From positions 1 to 22,505 of the forward strand of contig JBJOGJ010000041.1 of NCBI GenBank assembly GCA_046048295.1: a stretch of 22,505 nt of DNA, in the 5' to 3' direction. The stretch is from CBDCWA01 sp046048295 (lineage in GTDB: Bacteria; Pseudomonadota; Alphaproteobacteria; Rhizobiales; Hyphomicrobiaceae). The notes beneath the pieces were generated by a model, which saw only the letters and a program-made list of their open reading frames with translations, did no database searches and was not told the DNA's origin. Of this stretch, positions 21,739 through 22,505 are shown piece by piece. Positions within the stretch are counted from its first letter, which is position 1, and each line of letters begins with the position of its first letter. Both the position numbers and the translations under genes were made by a program.

Positions 21739-22505
21739 TTACTTCTTGACGGGGGCGGTGGCGCCGGCCTCGGCGAGCGCCTTGACGTCGCCGGGTGAGT
21801 ATCCGAGCAGCTCCGTCAGAATCTCCTCGGTGTGCTCGCCAAGAAGCGGGGAGCGCATCACGTCGCACGGGCTGTCGGACAACTTGATCGGATTGCCGAC
21901 AGTCAGGTAGGCCCCGCGTGTGGGGTGGTCGACCTCGACGACGGTGCCAGTCTCGCGCAGTGACCGGTCTTCGGCGAGTTCCTTCATCGACAGGATCGGC
22001 CCGCACGGTATGTCGTACTTGTTGAGGATCGCCATGGCTTCGAGTTTCGTCTTCGTCATCGTCCAGGATTCGATCCGGTCGAATACCGATTTGAGGCGCG
22101 GCAGGCGCGCGTTGGGCGTTGCATAATCGGGGTCGGATTTCCACTCCGGTGCGCCGATGACGTCGCAAATGGCCTCCCAGACCGGCGCCTGGGTGATAAA
22201 ATAGATGTACGCGTTGGGATCGGTCTCCCAGCCCTTGCACTTCAGGATCCAGCCTGGCTGGCCACCGCCCGAGTCGTTGCCGGCCCTGGGGGTCGCGTCG
22301 CCAAACGGAATGTCCTGTCCGTACTGGCTGTACTCCTTGAGCGGGCCGTGCGCCAGGCGCTGCTGGTCGCGGAGCTTCACCCGGCAGAGGTTCAAGACGC
22401 CGTCCTGCATTGCGCAAACGACCCGCTGGCCCTTGCCGGTGTGGGTACGCTGGTAGAGCGCCGTGACGATGCCGAGCGCCAGGTGAAGCCCGGTGCCGGA
22501 GTCGC
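21739..22505 (-). CDS. frc: Formyl-CoA:oxalate CoA-transferase, C-terminal part (cut by window edge)
   Basis: About 254 C-terminal residues of a class III (CaiB/BaiF) CoA-transferase are present; the frame is still open at the right edge, and full proteins are about 425-430 residues. The sequence follows Oxalobacter Frc closely: DSGTGLHLALGIVTALYQRTH, TGKGQRV, then RAGNDSGGGQPGWILKCKGW (the glycine-rich active loop), DIPCGPILSMKEL and SPLLGEHTEEIL near the end. Frc moves CoA from formyl-CoA to oxalate, giving oxalyl-CoA for decarboxylation. The catalytic Asp of the N-terminal half lies outside the window and cannot be checked. Other class III transferases act on related acids, but the degree of match favours Frc. 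The formyltransferase starts 22 bp after its TAA; oxc, if present, would be beyond the edge. Confidence 0.85.
   Translation of the reverse strand, partial: DSGTGLHLALGIVTALYQRTHTGKGQRVVCAMQDGVLNLCRVKLRDQQRLAHGPLKEYSQYGQDIPFGDATPRAGNDSGGGQPGWILKCKGWETDPNAYIYFITQAPVWEAICDVIGAPEWKSDPDYATPNARLPRLKSVFDRIESWTMTKTKLEAMAILNKYDIPCGPILSMKELAEDRSLRETGTVVEVDHPTRGAYLTVGNPIKLSDSPCDVMRSPLLGEHTEEILTELLGYSPGDVKALAEAGATAPVKK

Overview
This 22.5-kb, GC-rich window is chromosomal DNA that looks alphaproteobacterial, most likely Hyphomicrobiales (Rhizobiales). The grounds are densely packed GC-rich genes, a gatCAB transamidosome operon near a divergent ruvX/UPF0173 pair, and an Irr-type (ICE) palindrome in front of dps. 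Species cannot be named from the sequence alone. I see no rRNA, tRNA, CRISPR array, insertion sequence, phage gene or integrase.

Layout, left to right. (1) 126-2863: a prohibitin/SPFH membrane protein, an orphan ORF preceded by a strong inverted repeat, then ruvX (minus strand) and a UPF0173 metallo-hydrolase that diverge from each other. (2) 2954-9352: a three-gene block in which two large paralogous membrane proteins, each with a C-terminal spermidine-synthase-like domain, flank a GNAT-acetyltransferase/carbon-nitrogen-hydrolase fusion. Aminopropyl-transfer, acyl-transfer and amide-hydrolysis folds sit side by side. This is the best candidate for an undescribed system. (3) 9378-9866: dps on the minus strand with its own iron-control palindrome. 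(4) 10066-16325: gatC-gatA-chorismate mutase-small membrane protein-gatB-copper ATPase. Most junctions overlap or are only a few bases long (the longest, before gatB, is 42 bp), and the run ends at a hairpin/T-run terminator. It combines Gln-tRNA(Gln)/Asn-tRNA(Asn) amidation, a shikimate-branch enzyme and copper export in what looks like one transcript. (5) 16433-18813: gpmI (glycolysis) and an Asp/Glu-racemase-superfamily enzyme that resembles arylmalonate decarboxylase or maleate isomerase. (6) 18818-22505, minus strand: an apparent operon transcribed as formyl-CoA transferase (truncated by the window edge), a formyltetrahydrofolate-type formyltransferase, a threonine-synthase-like PLP enzyme and a fumarylacetoacetate-hydrolase-family enzyme. 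The gaps are about 20-22 bp. This looks like a catabolic or one-carbon (oxalate/formyl) cluster, and its promoter lies outside the window.

All calls come from reading motifs and gene context, without database searches. Promoter calls are weak because alphaproteobacterial promoters are degenerate.
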